Assembly (NCBI GenBank): GCA_025997135.1 | Contig: BNUE01000006.1 | Coordinates: 1-32,748, forward strand | Length of the DNA: 32,748 bases | From: a candidate division SR1 bacterium | Lineage (GTDB): Bacteria; Patescibacteriota; Gracilibacteria; Absconditabacterales; Absconditicoccaceae | Direction of reading: 5' to 3' | Part shown: in pieces, positions 1 to 10,280 of the stretch | Layout: every line of letters begins with the position of its first letter | Numbering within the stretch: the first letter of the stretch is position 1 | Program-made: the position numbers and the translations under genes | The notes under the pieces: generated by a model | What the model was told of the DNA's origin: nothing | Database searches by the model: none | The model's input: only the letters and a program-made list of their open reading frames with translations

Positions 1-3000
1 GTCGAAATAACTCAGCTTCCATCTAGATTATCTATCCATGTCGCTCCTGACTCTACATACGTTTCTCAAAGTAGCAAATTCACTACTGAGTCGCCTGACA
101 AGGTCACCACTGGGGTCTCGCTGTCTGATTGATCGCTAGCATTTTCAAAACAGCGGACAGGCTGAGCATAGGCACGAGCAGTGACATTATTAGATGATAT
201 ACTGTAAGAGAATAAGAATAGACCATATGTAGAAGCACCAGCTGGAGTAGATGATGAGTAATATCCAGCGACTCATTGATCTGCAATATTAGCATTACCA
301 TTAAAACCACGTCTTCCTGCTAAAGGCAATAAGAAAGTATTATCAAATAGATATTGACCTGTGGATAAGGCTGGCATTCCAGAGCCAGTATTGGATAGGG
401 TGCCATTCACACTACCAGAATTGATGTCATATCGAGTAGTTATTAGATCTCACCATTCATATCAACTTGGGACATGAAAACCATCTGGACAAGGTCACTG
501 TCTATCATTCTGGGTTCCACTCCAGTTTGTCGGAGTGTCGCTCTGTCATCATCGGAGATTTGCATTTGGTATAGTAGACCGATTTGGTCCAGACAACACA
601 TAATAACCACTATAATAAGGATTGGATGGTCCAAAGCTACTCGCATCAGGTTTCGTAGTACCTGATAAAAAGTTGTTTCAAGTATTTGGGAATGGGAAGT
701 TATTTCATCGCTGAAAATAGGCTCCATAACTGTCTATTCCTGTTCCTGCTGTAGTCGCTCAGACATTACAGCTAGCGATGCTGTAGTCTCATATTGTGAT
801 AAGCTGAGTTTCACAACTTGCTGGAGGTAATCAGAAAACCTGTGCAAGAGTAATTCAAGTATTTCACAAAGCATCTTGATGTTCAAAAGTAAAGAATCCG
901 TTTTGTGTAAATAAATAAGTCTCTACTCCATTATTATTAGTGATCAATGTTTCTTCATTACATCAGGTAAGGACGGCTTGTATATGTTGATTTGAGTCTC
1001 AGGTAGTGGAATATTCGACATCACACTCTGGTCAGTCTTTATCTATATTAGTGATTGTAATGGTAAAAGATCATGTATTACCTACAATATCTTCCATTAT
1101 TATTTCTTGAACTATATTACCAGTGTATACACCTAAGAAATGAGTATCATCAAAAGGAACCCAACCATCTGGAGTTGTGATAGGCTCAGTAGTAATAAGC
1201 ATAACTATTACATTTTTATTTGTCGGTTCTTCCATTGTGTAGGTGATTTGAGCAATTGCCGGAGGAACTTTGTCTATATTATCTATTGTAATTGTAGCTA
1301 TATGCTCATTTCATGTTGAGTCAGTCAAATATCATGTATCTGTAACATTGTCTGTATAAAGTTTTGTCCAAGTATTAGAATCTTGCTGATCTCGTCAACT
1401 GACATTCGTCATTTCTTGTGAAGTTTCTATGGTAACAAGGACATCTCCGCTCGTAGGTGTGCTAGGATTGAGAGTCAGATTTATTTCTGCTTGTTTATAA
1501 ATCCAATCGATTAAAATGCTCGTAGATGCGACATTGCCTGATAAATCTTCGAATTCTACAATCTCTGATGCGTTGTTAGTATAAATTTTAGAAAAAAGCT
1601 GATCATTTATTTGCGTTCGTCATGTTATTGATTGCACTGGTTTATTGGTCATAAGGACTGCTTCGACGCTTCAGGTTGTCGGATTCTGAGGGAGATAAGT
1701 CACAGAAATAGCACTAGGTAATATTGGCTCATCATTTCATCCAGTAGTGTCGTTTCAGGTAAAAGGAATAATCCAGTCTATAAATATTCAAGTTGAACCT
1801 GTTTGTCAGACATAATCCTCAAAATCCAATATTTCTACTCAAGATGTGTTTGAATTATAGAGTTTTAGTCGTAAAGTAGAAACAATATTTTCTCGCCCAG
1901 TAAGTGTTTTAATTGGTTTGGAAAGAAGGACGCTAACAGCAACATCACCTGTAGTTGGAATCTGTGGTGTATATTTAACCGATAACGCCGTAGGTGGCAA
2001 CACATCATAATTTGTGATGGAATCTATATCAAACACAATATGTCAAGATTTTATTGACAAAGTATCTTTGATGTCAATTGATTCACCATAAGTATTTGCA
2101 TAATATCTTTTGTAATAGAGAGTGCCTGTTCCATATCGTCAAGGTGTAAGAACATATCCAGGCTCATTTAATGTAAGATATACTATAACCATATTATCTG
2201 ATACATCAAAATTAAGAGAGCCTGTCATATCACACCATAATTGTCATCCATCTGTCAGTATTCGCTTCTGAGATAGAGCTTCTCTACCATATTTTCAGTC
2301 TAATGTATTAGATGCACATCATCGTTTATTGGGAGTTGCATTTAATGTTAGTCATGTTTTGATGTCTTGTAGGCTCCAACCAGATAAAATTTGATTATAG
2401 TTAAAAGTAGATAAAGCTGTATTAGTCAACATATTGGTTATGTTTGTCACGTTGGTAATATTTCGGTTCCCTAATGGCTGATTGAAATTTGTCGCTCCAT
2501 TAAACATATAACTCATATTCGTCACATTTCCTACATTCCAGCTACTAATGTCCTGATTGAAGTTTGTCGCTCCATTAAACATATAACTCATATTCGTCAC
2601 ATTACTTGTATTCCAGCCACTGAAATTACCTGCCAAATTTGTAGCATTTGTGAACATATAACTCATATCTGTCACATTCGTGAGATTTGGTAGGTCTTCA
2701 GCTAATACTTTGAGGTTTGTCGCTCCATAAAACGCATAATTCATCCCTGACCATGTTATACTTCATCGCTGATCTATACTCTGTATTTTACTGCAGTTTG
2801 TGGTATTATTATTACAATAAAATCTAGGAAACTGTCAACTTATCCTTATCTGATAATCTCAACTTGTAGAATATCTATGCGTAACATTAGCCGTCTGACC
2901 TACATTTTGCGAGTTATCTCACCGATCTACTACGTAATTATATGGGGTTCAAGTTGTGAGAATCGCGAAGTCCCTATCTGTAGCTGTTGCTGAATTTGGG

Positions 3001-6000
3001 ATTCTCACTGTCATCTTGAATGGAACTGCACATGTTCACCAAAATGGTAATTGAGCAAATGTTAATGCTGAGCCTGCATCAAAATTACTTGGTTTACTGG
3101 TTATATTTGTGATACACCAATTACTTAAATCCTGTGAAAATACTGTTGCATTCTGAAACATTGATGTCATCGCAGTAACGCTACTTACATTCCACGTATT
3201 TAATGGTTGGTTGAAACTATTTGCTCCATAAAACATATAATTCATATTATTTACTTTACTTACATTCCAGCTATTCAACGGCTGATTAAAGCCTACTGCA
3301 TTCTGAAACATATATGATACATTCGTACTATTATATCCAAAATTCCATCAATTAAGATTTGAACCGAGATTTGTCGTACCTGCAAACATATAACTAAAAT
3401 CTGAGACATTCGCTAAATTCCAGCCTGTAATCGCCTGATTATAGCCACTCACCCCATTAAACATATAGCTCATATTATTTATACCTGCCGTATTCCAACT
3501 ATTCAATGATTGATTGAAATTCTGAGCATTCTGAAACATATTAGTCAGATTAGCTGCACTCGCTGAAAACTTCCAACCTGTGAAATCCGCATATAAGCCA
3601 TTTGATCCTACAAACATATTACTCAGATTAGCTGAATTCGCTGTAAACGTCCAATTGCTAAGATCTGCTGTATTATTATTCGTATTCTGGAACATATATG
3701 TTAGATTTACACTAGCTTTAGGGAAAGTCCAGCCACTTAAATTTGCTCAGAAATTTATTGTATTTGAAAACATATAATTTGCCGTTGTCAAATTTCTTAA
3801 ATCCCAACTACTTAAATCTTGGTCATAGCCACTCACTCACTGAAACATATAGCTCATATTCGTTACTCCACTTGTGATCCACGTATCTAAAGACTGATTG
3901 AAGTTGGTCGCTCAATTAAACATGTATGTCATATTTGTCACTTTCGATGTGTCCCAACCACTGAAATTTCCTGTTAAATTAGTAGCTCAGTCAAACATAT
4001 AACTAGCATCTGAAACATTATTCAGATTTGGTGTATCTGTGGCTAAGATTGATAAATTTGTAGCTCATCTAAATGCAGAATTCATATTTGACCAAGATAT
4101 ATCTCACCACTGATCTATACTCTGCAATTTTTGACATATTGTATTATTATTGCAGTAAAATCTAGGAAACTGACCTCATATCCTGACTGTATAAGTACCC
4201 GCTGTAGCATAAGTATGGCTCAGTGACGCACCTGTCTGAGCAAGTTGCTCTATCCCATCTCACCAATCTATGGTATAATTATATCCATTTCCATTACCTA
4301 AAATGGTCAAAGATAATGATCATGATGGGATCTGCCAAGTCGTGGTAAATGGACGAGAACAAGTTCACCATAGAGGCAGATGTGTATCTGATAATGGTGA
4401 ATTATACCTAAAAGATGCTGGAATAGAAGTAATATTGGATACACACCAATTACTTATGTCTTGATCAAAAGATAAGGCATTCTCAAACATATGATCCATA
4501 TTAGTTACACTTCCAACATTCCATGTGCTAAGGTCTTGATCGAAAATTCTGGCATCATAAAACATATAACTCATATTAGTTACATTACTTACATTTCGAG
4601 TATTTAATGGTTGATTAAAATAAAGTGAGCTGAAAAAGAGATAGCTCATATTGGTTACAGTAGATGTATTCCAACCGCTGAAGTTTCCTGTCAAATTTGT
4701 CGTATTATAAAACATATAACTCATATTGGTTACTCATGATAGATTGGGTGTATCTGTGGCTAATATTTGGAGATTTACTGCATTATAAAATGCTCTATAC
4801 ATTGTATTCCACTGCACTGATCACCATTGATCGACACTTAATAGCAGTGATGAGATTGTTATTCAATCAAATAAATAAATTGATGGGAATTGTCATAAAA
4901 TTTTAACCTGATAAATACCTCCAGTCGCATATATATGTGTAGGATCTTCATCAGTCCTAGACTCTGTAATACCATCTCATCGATCAATATCATAAGAGAA
5001 TGTTCATCATCCGTTCGTCAGAATAGTCAAGGAATAACTATCATTAGGAATATTCCATGTAGTGATAAAGGCTTCATCTCGCATATCCTCCATCAGACCA
5101 AACACATTTACAAACATTTCACCTGTTCATCCCTCATTATCTATAAACTCTACTATCTCATCTTGTACATCTTGTGTATAAGTTTTTTGCCAATCTTCAG
5201 ATCTAGCAATACCCCAGATAGGCAAAGCTCATTCTCGGTCTCCTGTGGCATATCGTCCAGTAGAAATAACTGTTCAGAGCTTATTTAATTGTAAAGAAAC
5301 TATTACTGAAGTGTCTCAGGATATTATCGCAGGAACTGTAATATTTCAAGTAATTGATAAGTCTGAATCTATATCTATCCAGTCAACGACTGCTGTCAAA
5401 CCACTAAAATTACCTGCTAGATCCTGATATTCAAAAGTAAACTCTCAATTACCTGTAAAGATATACCAGTCATCACCGTTATTGTTTGTCACTAAAATAT
5501 CTTCATCACAGTTTAAAACTGCTTCTACTGGATCGGTAGTTTCGCCAGTGGTGGAATAGGAAATATAGCAATCTGGTCGCATGGTGTCTATTCGAGTAAT
5601 TGGATCACTCAAACAAAGTCTAGTATTCTCAGCTAAATCTGAAATTGTGATTGAGCATGTATCACCGCTGTTTGTGATTGTACAAGTCCCACCTCCTGTT
5701 CATATTCAGCTTTCTGCGTCTGTTGAGTTTGATAGAGTTGCAATAACTGATCAGCTCGTCCATGTGCCAGCTGATGGTGTATATGTTCGAGTTCAGCAGA
5801 CTGGTGGGGTGGAGTCAATTGTCACACTATAATTTGTGCCATCACTGGTGTTGCCCGCGTTGTCTTTCACTTTTATGATTCCACTAGTACTATCTGTAAA
5901 AGTTTTAATGCTTCCCGTCTGCCAAGTTGACCCATTATCAAAACTATAACTAGCAATTCATCAAGTATCATTAGAGGTTATAGTAATAGTTATATTCCCA

Positions 6001-7445
6001 GTACTAAACTGAGCTGGTGAATATGAAATGATAGGTGTAGTAGGTGCTAAGGTATCCAGAAGTATGGTATCATAATATGATGCAGATTCAGATCAGTTCA
6101 TATCTCTAAACTTAACATAAACAGTTTTCAATTCATCATCTCCAGTCAAAGTCCGATTATAAGTTGCGATATATGGATTGCTTAAATTATATACATCTAC
6201 CCAATTATTACATGTTGAACTATTTGATACACACATTTCATTTACTCAGAAAGTATTGATATTGTCCCCTACAACATTAAAATTCAGTGTAACATTTGTA
6301 GATTGAGTGCCTGCAGATCAGTTATTAATAGACATAGTCATATTAAAGACTGGTGGTGTCTGAGTTATATTCTTGAAACATCTGACAGAAGATCATCCAG
6401 CTGGTGCATAAATATTTGTTGGATTTGTAGTGCTAGTATTGATAAATAAAAAATATGCATCATCGTTTGATGGACTAGACGACCAATAATTTCACTGTGG
6501 ATTTGTATATACGCTGGAATCAAGAAGACGTTCTAATGCTTTAGGTAAGAGTAAAGCATCTGACAAAGCAGTAGAATCTCCATTAGTCCATAAATCTAAA
6601 TCAATTCCTTTATTGAATAACCGATGCCATTCAGCGGCAGATGGCACGTGATAACCAGCAGCACACGGTCACTGACGATCAATGAAAGATCCACTAGCAA
6701 TAAAATTGATTTTATCTCAACTTCCTCCCCAAAGGTTATGGTTATTGGAAGAGTCCCAAAAATAACCTGCATTTATCCATGTCCCACTAGAATAAGTAGA
6801 AGGTCAAAAGGCTGAAGCATTCACCTGAGAGGTACTGATAGGACTAACTGTGCCACCTGATGTCGCACTTGGAAAGGGAAAATTATTTCCCCGCTGAAAA
6901 ATTGATCCGTATGAAGAATAACCCGTTCCTGCTGTAGTCGCTCAGACATTACATGAGGCTATTTTAAAAGTTCAAATGGTAATATCTGTCGTTTCACAAG
7001 CTGCTGCCTGAGTCTGCACAATTTCTCATATCAAATCTGATAAGTCTATATCTGAGTTATCGTCTGAATTTTCTGTATTATCTTCTCAAATTTCGTCTAA
7101 ATTTTCTCAATTATCATCTAAAGTTTCATCTGAATTATCATCGGCATTTTCTCAATTATTTGATAAATCTCACTGTTCACCTTCTAAATCTCAAGATCCT
7201 TTAAAATCTCAGTCAGACCCTTGACTTTGATCATCTAGATCATCTGAAGACTCATCTGTAAGGTTATTTGATATGTCTTCGACTGGTATATCAACAACCT
7301 CTGAAACAATTTCGATAGGAGTGGTTTCAACTCAGACTTCTGTCTCTCAGTAAAAAACTTTTTCTACCGTTGATGGTGATAGAAAAATCTGACTTAGCGT
7401 AGTCAAAACAGCTAAAATAGCTAAAATTACTAGAGTCTTTTTCAT
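1..7445 (-). CDS. Giant exported surface protein, FISUMP/PKD/BspA/Ig-like (3' end outside window)
   Basis: With TGA read as Gly the frame is open from ATG 7443-7445 to the left edge (about 2481 residues) with no TAA/TAG. Order: signal peptide (MKKTLVILAILAVL...), Asp/Glu/Asn/Ser-rich linker to ~145, FISUMP domain ~150-365 (PCAAGYHVPSAAEW, NYWSSS, SVRCF), Ig-like domains ~365-790, then three cassettes each with a PKD-type domain (DWGDG) followed by BspA/DUF285 repeats (WNVSNVTNMSYMF): ~795-1027, ~1028-1462 and ~1470-1698. Ig-like modules run to ~2190, a second FISUMP covers ~2205-2432 (PCPDGFHVPSGYEWG, PVRCF), and a DUF5011-like domain starts (GETYVESGATWIDN). These families are known from secreted or surface proteins; a role in attachment is inference. 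CGA or CGG occupies several conserved Trp positions. A TATAAT promoter lies 36 bp upstream; no Shine-Dalgarno is seen. Confidence 0.93.
2352..2780 (-). repeat. BspA/DUF285 repeat array 3
   Basis: Roughly four 26-28-residue repeats of the type NVTNMSYMFNGATNFNQ inside the first giant gene, directly after its third PKD-type domain. The last unit has CGA where every neighbour has TGG in the W-N position (PLGN-x-NITN), a direct internal test of CGA read as Trp. The junction motif DQWGSITW also uses CGA (2766-2768), where the other two cassettes use TGG. Confidence 0.9.
3036..4120 (-). repeat. BspA/DUF285 repeat array 2
   Basis: The longest BspA-type array of the first giant protein, about 12-13 units. 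Consensus is MF-x-x-A-x-x-F-N-Q-x-L-x-x-W-N-x-S-x-V-x-N-M-x-Y. Several central units have diverged to Asn/Ala/Ser-rich variants (SANLSNMFVGSNGLYADFTG). It is preceded by PKD copy 2 (YTIDWGDG, Trp as TGG at 4263-4265) and ends in a cysteine-containing unit (SNWCITNIT), as array 1 does. Confidence 0.9.
4365..4840 (-). repeat. BspA/DUF285 repeat array 1
   Basis: Four to five units beginning ATDTPNLSGVTNMSYMF and ending SNWCVSNITS. One unit reads FNQPLNT-x-NVSNVTNM with CGA at the conserved Trp position. The array follows PKD copy 1, whose WGDG tryptophan is CGA at 4980-4982. The shared order PKD, DQWG junction, DTPNL unit, repeats, WC unit shows that whole cassettes were duplicated. Confidence 0.88.
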
Positions 7446-7480
7446 AACTTATGAAATTGATATAAAATAAACGACTATAA

Positions 7481-7508
7481 ATTATATCTATAAAAATATA
7501 TTACACAA
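7481..7508 (-). promoter_or_regulatory. Predicted promoter of the first giant surface gene
   Basis: On the minus strand a perfect TATAAT (7481-7486) lies 16 bp downstream of TTGTGT (7503-7508). The expected start of transcription is near 7474, giving a leader of about 29 nt before the ATG at 7445. It lies just downstream of the terminator at 7517-7540, so the giant gene is likely a separate unit from def. Confidence 0.5.
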
Positions 7509-7516
7509 AAATATAC

Positions 7517-7540
7517 AAAAAAAATGGCTTATCTAAGCCA
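7517..7540 (-). terminator. Rho-independent terminator downstream of def
   Basis: On the minus strand TGGCTT-AGAT-AAGCCA forms a 6-bp stem with a 4-nt loop and is followed directly by eight T residues. It lies 157 bp past the def stop codon and insulates the giant gene promoter. Confidence 0.7.
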
Positions 7541-7647
7541 CTTCTGTTGGACAAACACAAAAAATTAAATAAAACCTATTTACATTTTGAGCATTATTGC
7601 TCTATTATAACTATCAACCTTAAAATAAGCTTAAATATTGTTTCAAA

Positions 7648-7688
7648 CCCGCAGTACTGCGGGATAGATTGCAGATCAAGCCCGCAAT
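7648..7688. repeat. Dispersed palindromic repeat, copy 1
   Basis: Two adjacent inverted repeats downstream of def: a perfect 16-bp palindrome CCCGCAGTACTGCGGG (7648-7663) and ATTGC-N11-GCAAT (7668-7688, including AAGCCC). The second motif recurs almost exactly at 17872-17892 and more loosely at 9679-9700, always between genes. It may be a small dispersed repeat or a transcript-end hairpin. Confidence 0.65.
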
Positions 7689-7696
7689 GACTATCT

Positions 7697-8212
7697 CTAT
7701 ATTATTTTGTCTGTAAATAAGATGCCGTCCATGTGGTCGATCTCGTGCTGAATGATGACCGCATTTCGTCAGCGAATAATTTTTGTGATTTGTCTGCCAT
7801 CTGGCGTGAAATATTTGAGTTTGATCCACTGAGACCTCTGAACATCACCGAATTGGTCTGGTAAGGAAAGGCATCATTCTTCATTCGTCTGACAGGCAGG
7901 CGATTTTTCTAGGATTTCTGGGTTTACCATCACGAAATCGCCGATAAAGTCTCTCTCCGTGATGACTTTTCAGGTTTTTTTATCTTTTTTCTTTTTGATG
8001 TCTTTTCGGACTGTGATGGCAGCTATACGGAGATGCTCTCAGATTTGGACTGCTGATAAGCCTAATCACTCCTTTTCATACATCAATGCCAAAAGTAAAT
8101 CTGCTAAATCTAACAAATCGTCATCAAATTTTTTGACTGGGCTGGACTTTTTCCTCAGGAGAGGGTTGTCTGAACCGACAAGAATGGGGTGAAATAAGGT
8201 CAAATTGTTCAT
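7697..8212 (-). CDS. def: Peptide deformylase
   Basis: 171 residues, usual length for the family. It removes the N-formyl group from nascent proteins in the cytoplasm using a metal ion. All three signature motifs are present: GLGLSAVQIG (49-58, for GxGLAAPQ), EGCLSLP (112-118, Cys metal ligand) and QHEIDHMDG (155-163, two His ligands and the catalytic Glu). The Gly of EGCLSLP is encoded by TGA, strong evidence for UGA=Gly. Codon 149 is CGA at the aromatic position two residues before the conserved Ala of the HExxH helix region (G-x-N-A), which fits Trp better than Arg. Motif 1 has Ser-Ala-Val in place of Ala-Ala-Pro, a conservative variant. It is divergent from tRNA-Ser. The start is the only in-frame ATG before motif 1 that gives a normal length. 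Confidence 0.93.
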
Positions 8213-8235
8213 ATTTTTAGTATGATTATTTTCTC

Positions 8236-8263
8236 TTGAAATTCAATAGGAATTTTTTATTCT
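8236..8263 (+). promoter_or_regulatory. Possible promoter for tRNA-Ser and the LysM-CHAP gene
   Basis: TTGAAA (8236-8241) and TATTCT (8258-8263) are separated by 16 bp, matching the spacing of other promoters in this window. The tRNA starts about 57 bp downstream of the expected start site, so a 5' trailer would need processing. Confidence 0.35.
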
Positions 8264-8326
8264 TTAACTTGTATTTTTGTTCAATCGCCAATTTGAAGTG
8301 GTCAAACGGTGAATCTTCAATCTCGT

Positions 8327-8416
8327 GGAGGGATGGTAGAGCGGTTGAATGCAACAGTCTTGAAAACTGTCGACCATGTATGTGGTCCGTGGGTTCGAAT
8401 CCCACTCCCTCCGCCA
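8327..8416 (+). tRNA. tRNA-Ser (anticodon TGA, reads UCA)
   Basis: Acceptor GGAGGGA pairs with TCCCTCC (8406-8412), the discriminator is G and CCA is encoded (8414-8416). The anticodon loop is CTTGAAA with anticodon TGA. The long variable arm (CGACCATGTATGTGGTCCG) and the T arm GTGGG-TTCGAAT-CCCAC are type II serine features. It reads UCA codons and is not the UGA-reading tRNA-Gly that this code needs, which must lie elsewhere. Confidence 0.96.
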
Positions 8417-8435
8417 TTTATTTATTTATACTTGC

Positions 8436-9533
8436 ATGACTAGACGTAAACAAGTTAGTAAATGGAAAATCACTGGAATCACCTTGGGTATGTTGGTATT
8501 TGTCCTTCTGATTACCAATGCAGATAAGCTCAATGTTTCCTCAGGGATGGACTATGTAAATCCCACATTTATCTGAGAAGGATGACCTGAAGCAATCATT
8601 AAAGTTGATGAAGTTGCTACAACTATCGAAGAGACTGAAGATTGAGCCATACTGTGGCATATCGTTCAGCCAGGTGAAAACCTAGAATCTATAGCTACTG
8701 AATTTGGGATTTCTGTGTCAAATCTCAAAAAGATTAACAAGATATCATGAGTAAGTGCTGGAGATAGAATTCTCGTTACTAGCGAAGAAGACGGAATTAT
8801 TTATACGCTCAAAGATGCTCAAAATGTGAAAGTTTTTGCAAATAAGTATGGTCTGAACTTGGAAGATTTGATGACTCTAAATTATATTTTGGATGATTCT
8901 GAGATTCTCCAGGCGGGACAAGAGATATTTATCAATATTTCGACAGAAACTGCTAATAATATACCATGATTTATAGACAAGGCACAGCCAAATCTAAATC
9001 CTCAACCTGTGAAACCTAAAGTCGTGAACAAACCAACTACTACGACTACGAAACCTAGCACTACAACTACTACCAAGCCAAGTACTACAAATACTACGAC
9101 TACAAATACTTCAACAACTGAGACTGTAACCAATGTTGCCTCATCTACTCTATCAAAATGGACATATACTAAAAATATTACTAACTGATTTGCTCGCTGA
9201 TACTGTACATGGTATGTAGCTACTCAGATGCCGTCTCTATTTCCATACACTTCAGATACTACTCAGAGTAGATCATTTGGAGGAAATGCTAATCAGCGAT
9301 ATGCAAACGCACAGAAAGCTGGTATCTCAGTCTGATCTTCTCCAAAAGCAGGTTCAATTATAGTTTACCAGCAGCTCAGAAGCTCTGCATGACATGTAGG
9401 TATTGTACGTTCTGTTAATCGAGATGCTGGAACTATGGTAGTGGAAGATATGAATTATGATGGAAAATTTGTAGTGACCAAGAGAACTGAGAATATAAAT
9501 AGAAGTTGAGTTGTCGGATATATTTATGGATAG
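8436..9533 (+). CDS. Exported LysM-LysM-CHAP cell-wall hydrolase
   Basis: 365 residues. One N-terminal membrane segment (~10-27) acts as signal or anchor. Two LysM-type peptidoglycan-binding modules lie at ~72-117 (HIVQPGENLESIATEFGIS) and ~120-168, then a Thr-rich linker (~194-238), then a C-terminal CHAP amidase/endopeptidase domain with Cys257 (GYCTWYVA) and His320 (HVGIV), ending in the VEDMNYDG region. CHAP enzymes cleave peptidoglycan amide bonds outside the membrane. The CHAP 'GNANxW' tryptophan is CGA (9297-9299). The frame extends upstream into tRNA-Ser, so the first ATG after the tRNA was chosen; no Shine-Dalgarno is present. A terminator follows at 9569. It may remodel its own wall or attack another cell's wall; the sequence does not decide. 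Confidence 0.92.
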
Positions 9534-9568
9534 TATACACTTTACAAACTAAAAAGCTAAATTATAGA

Positions 9569-9602
9569 AGTCCCTAGTGAAAGCTACTAAGGGGCTTTTT
9601 TA
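9569..9602 (+). terminator. Rho-independent terminator after LysM-CHAP gene
   Basis: AGTCCCTAGT pairs with ACTAAGGGGCT (one G-T pair and one bulged A) around a GAAAGCT loop, followed by a run of T residues. Confidence 0.75.
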
Positions 9603-9678
9603 ATCGTTTTTTGATTATTAGAAAATGACTAATTTTCTCTTGCTTTTGAGGGTTATTTGATTATTTTTAGGTGAAATA

Positions 9679-9700
9679 GTTTGCGGATCAGGCTCGCAAT
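9679..9700. repeat. Dispersed palindromic repeat, copy 2 (degenerate)
   Basis: GTTTGCGGATCAGGCTCGCAAT resembles the 17872-17892 copy with several changes (AAGCCC to AGGCTC). It lies in the 232-bp gap between the LysM-CHAP terminator and the Nudix gene. I see no other gene or strong promoter in that gap. Confidence 0.5.
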
Positions 9701-9765
9701 GACAAATGGCAAATCTGCAATGATAAAATAAAGTGAATTGATTTTATTTAAAATGATTTTATTCA

Positions 9766-10263
9766 ATGGATATTATAAAAAGTGCAGGTGGCATCATCTA
9801 TTATATCGATACTGAGTGAAAGATAAAATTTCTCCTGATCAAACGTCAGGCTCTCAGCTGAAAAGTCGAGCGAGTAGCTCCAAAAGGCAAAATACAGCCT
9901 GGAGAAGATGAGAAAACAGCAGCAATTAGAGAAATAGGAGAAGAAATCTGAATAAGAAAAGATCAATTGATACGGAAATCGCTGTTAGGGACTACTTCTC
10001 TCAGGAGTTGAGGAAAGGAAAGAGGGCATTTGGATAAGGATGTTACGTACTTTCTATTTAAATATACCTGAGACCCTACGGCACTACGTTTGATTCAGTG
10101 AGAATGATATATCTGAGTGTATAAATGGATGGGTATTGCTCAGATTTTGAACCTGATATATTATGAAGATCTCAGAGAGATAATTCGCAAAGGCTATTTT
10201 CAGATACAATGACAACAGGCTAATCAATCAGTAAAACAGCAATTTATAGATTCACTGCTGTAA
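9766..10263 (+). CDS. Nudix hydrolase
   Basis: 165 residues. The Nudix box is clear: GK(x5)E(x7)REIGEEIGI, from the PKGKIQPGED segment onward, so it hydrolyses a nucleoside diphosphate linked to another moiety; the substrate cannot be told. Nine in-frame TGA codons read as Gly, including the Gly of REIGEEIGI. The conserved Trp just before the PKG turn (consensus W-x-x-PKG) is CGA at 9871-9873. It is the first gene of a compact plus-strand operon with the MurE-like ligase 17 bp downstream. One possibility is housecleaning of nucleotide-sugar or dinucleotide metabolites, but this is a guess. Confidence 0.9.
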
Positions 10264-10280
10264 ACATCCTTTAATTTAAG

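Noticed and set aside
443..727. A 94-residue minus-strand frame (and 104-310 minus, 5633-5818 minus, 25130-25375 minus)
   Set aside because: These are out of phase with the giant genes, whose correct frame gives FISUMP, Ig-like or linker sequence there.
4697..5427. Plus-strand frames opposite the first giant gene
   Set aside because: They are antisense to the PKD/BspA region; the protein sequence has no family character.
8376..8435. Upstream extension of the LysM-CHAP gene to an earlier ATG
   Set aside because: The extension runs through the 3' part of tRNA-Ser, so translation most likely starts at 8436.
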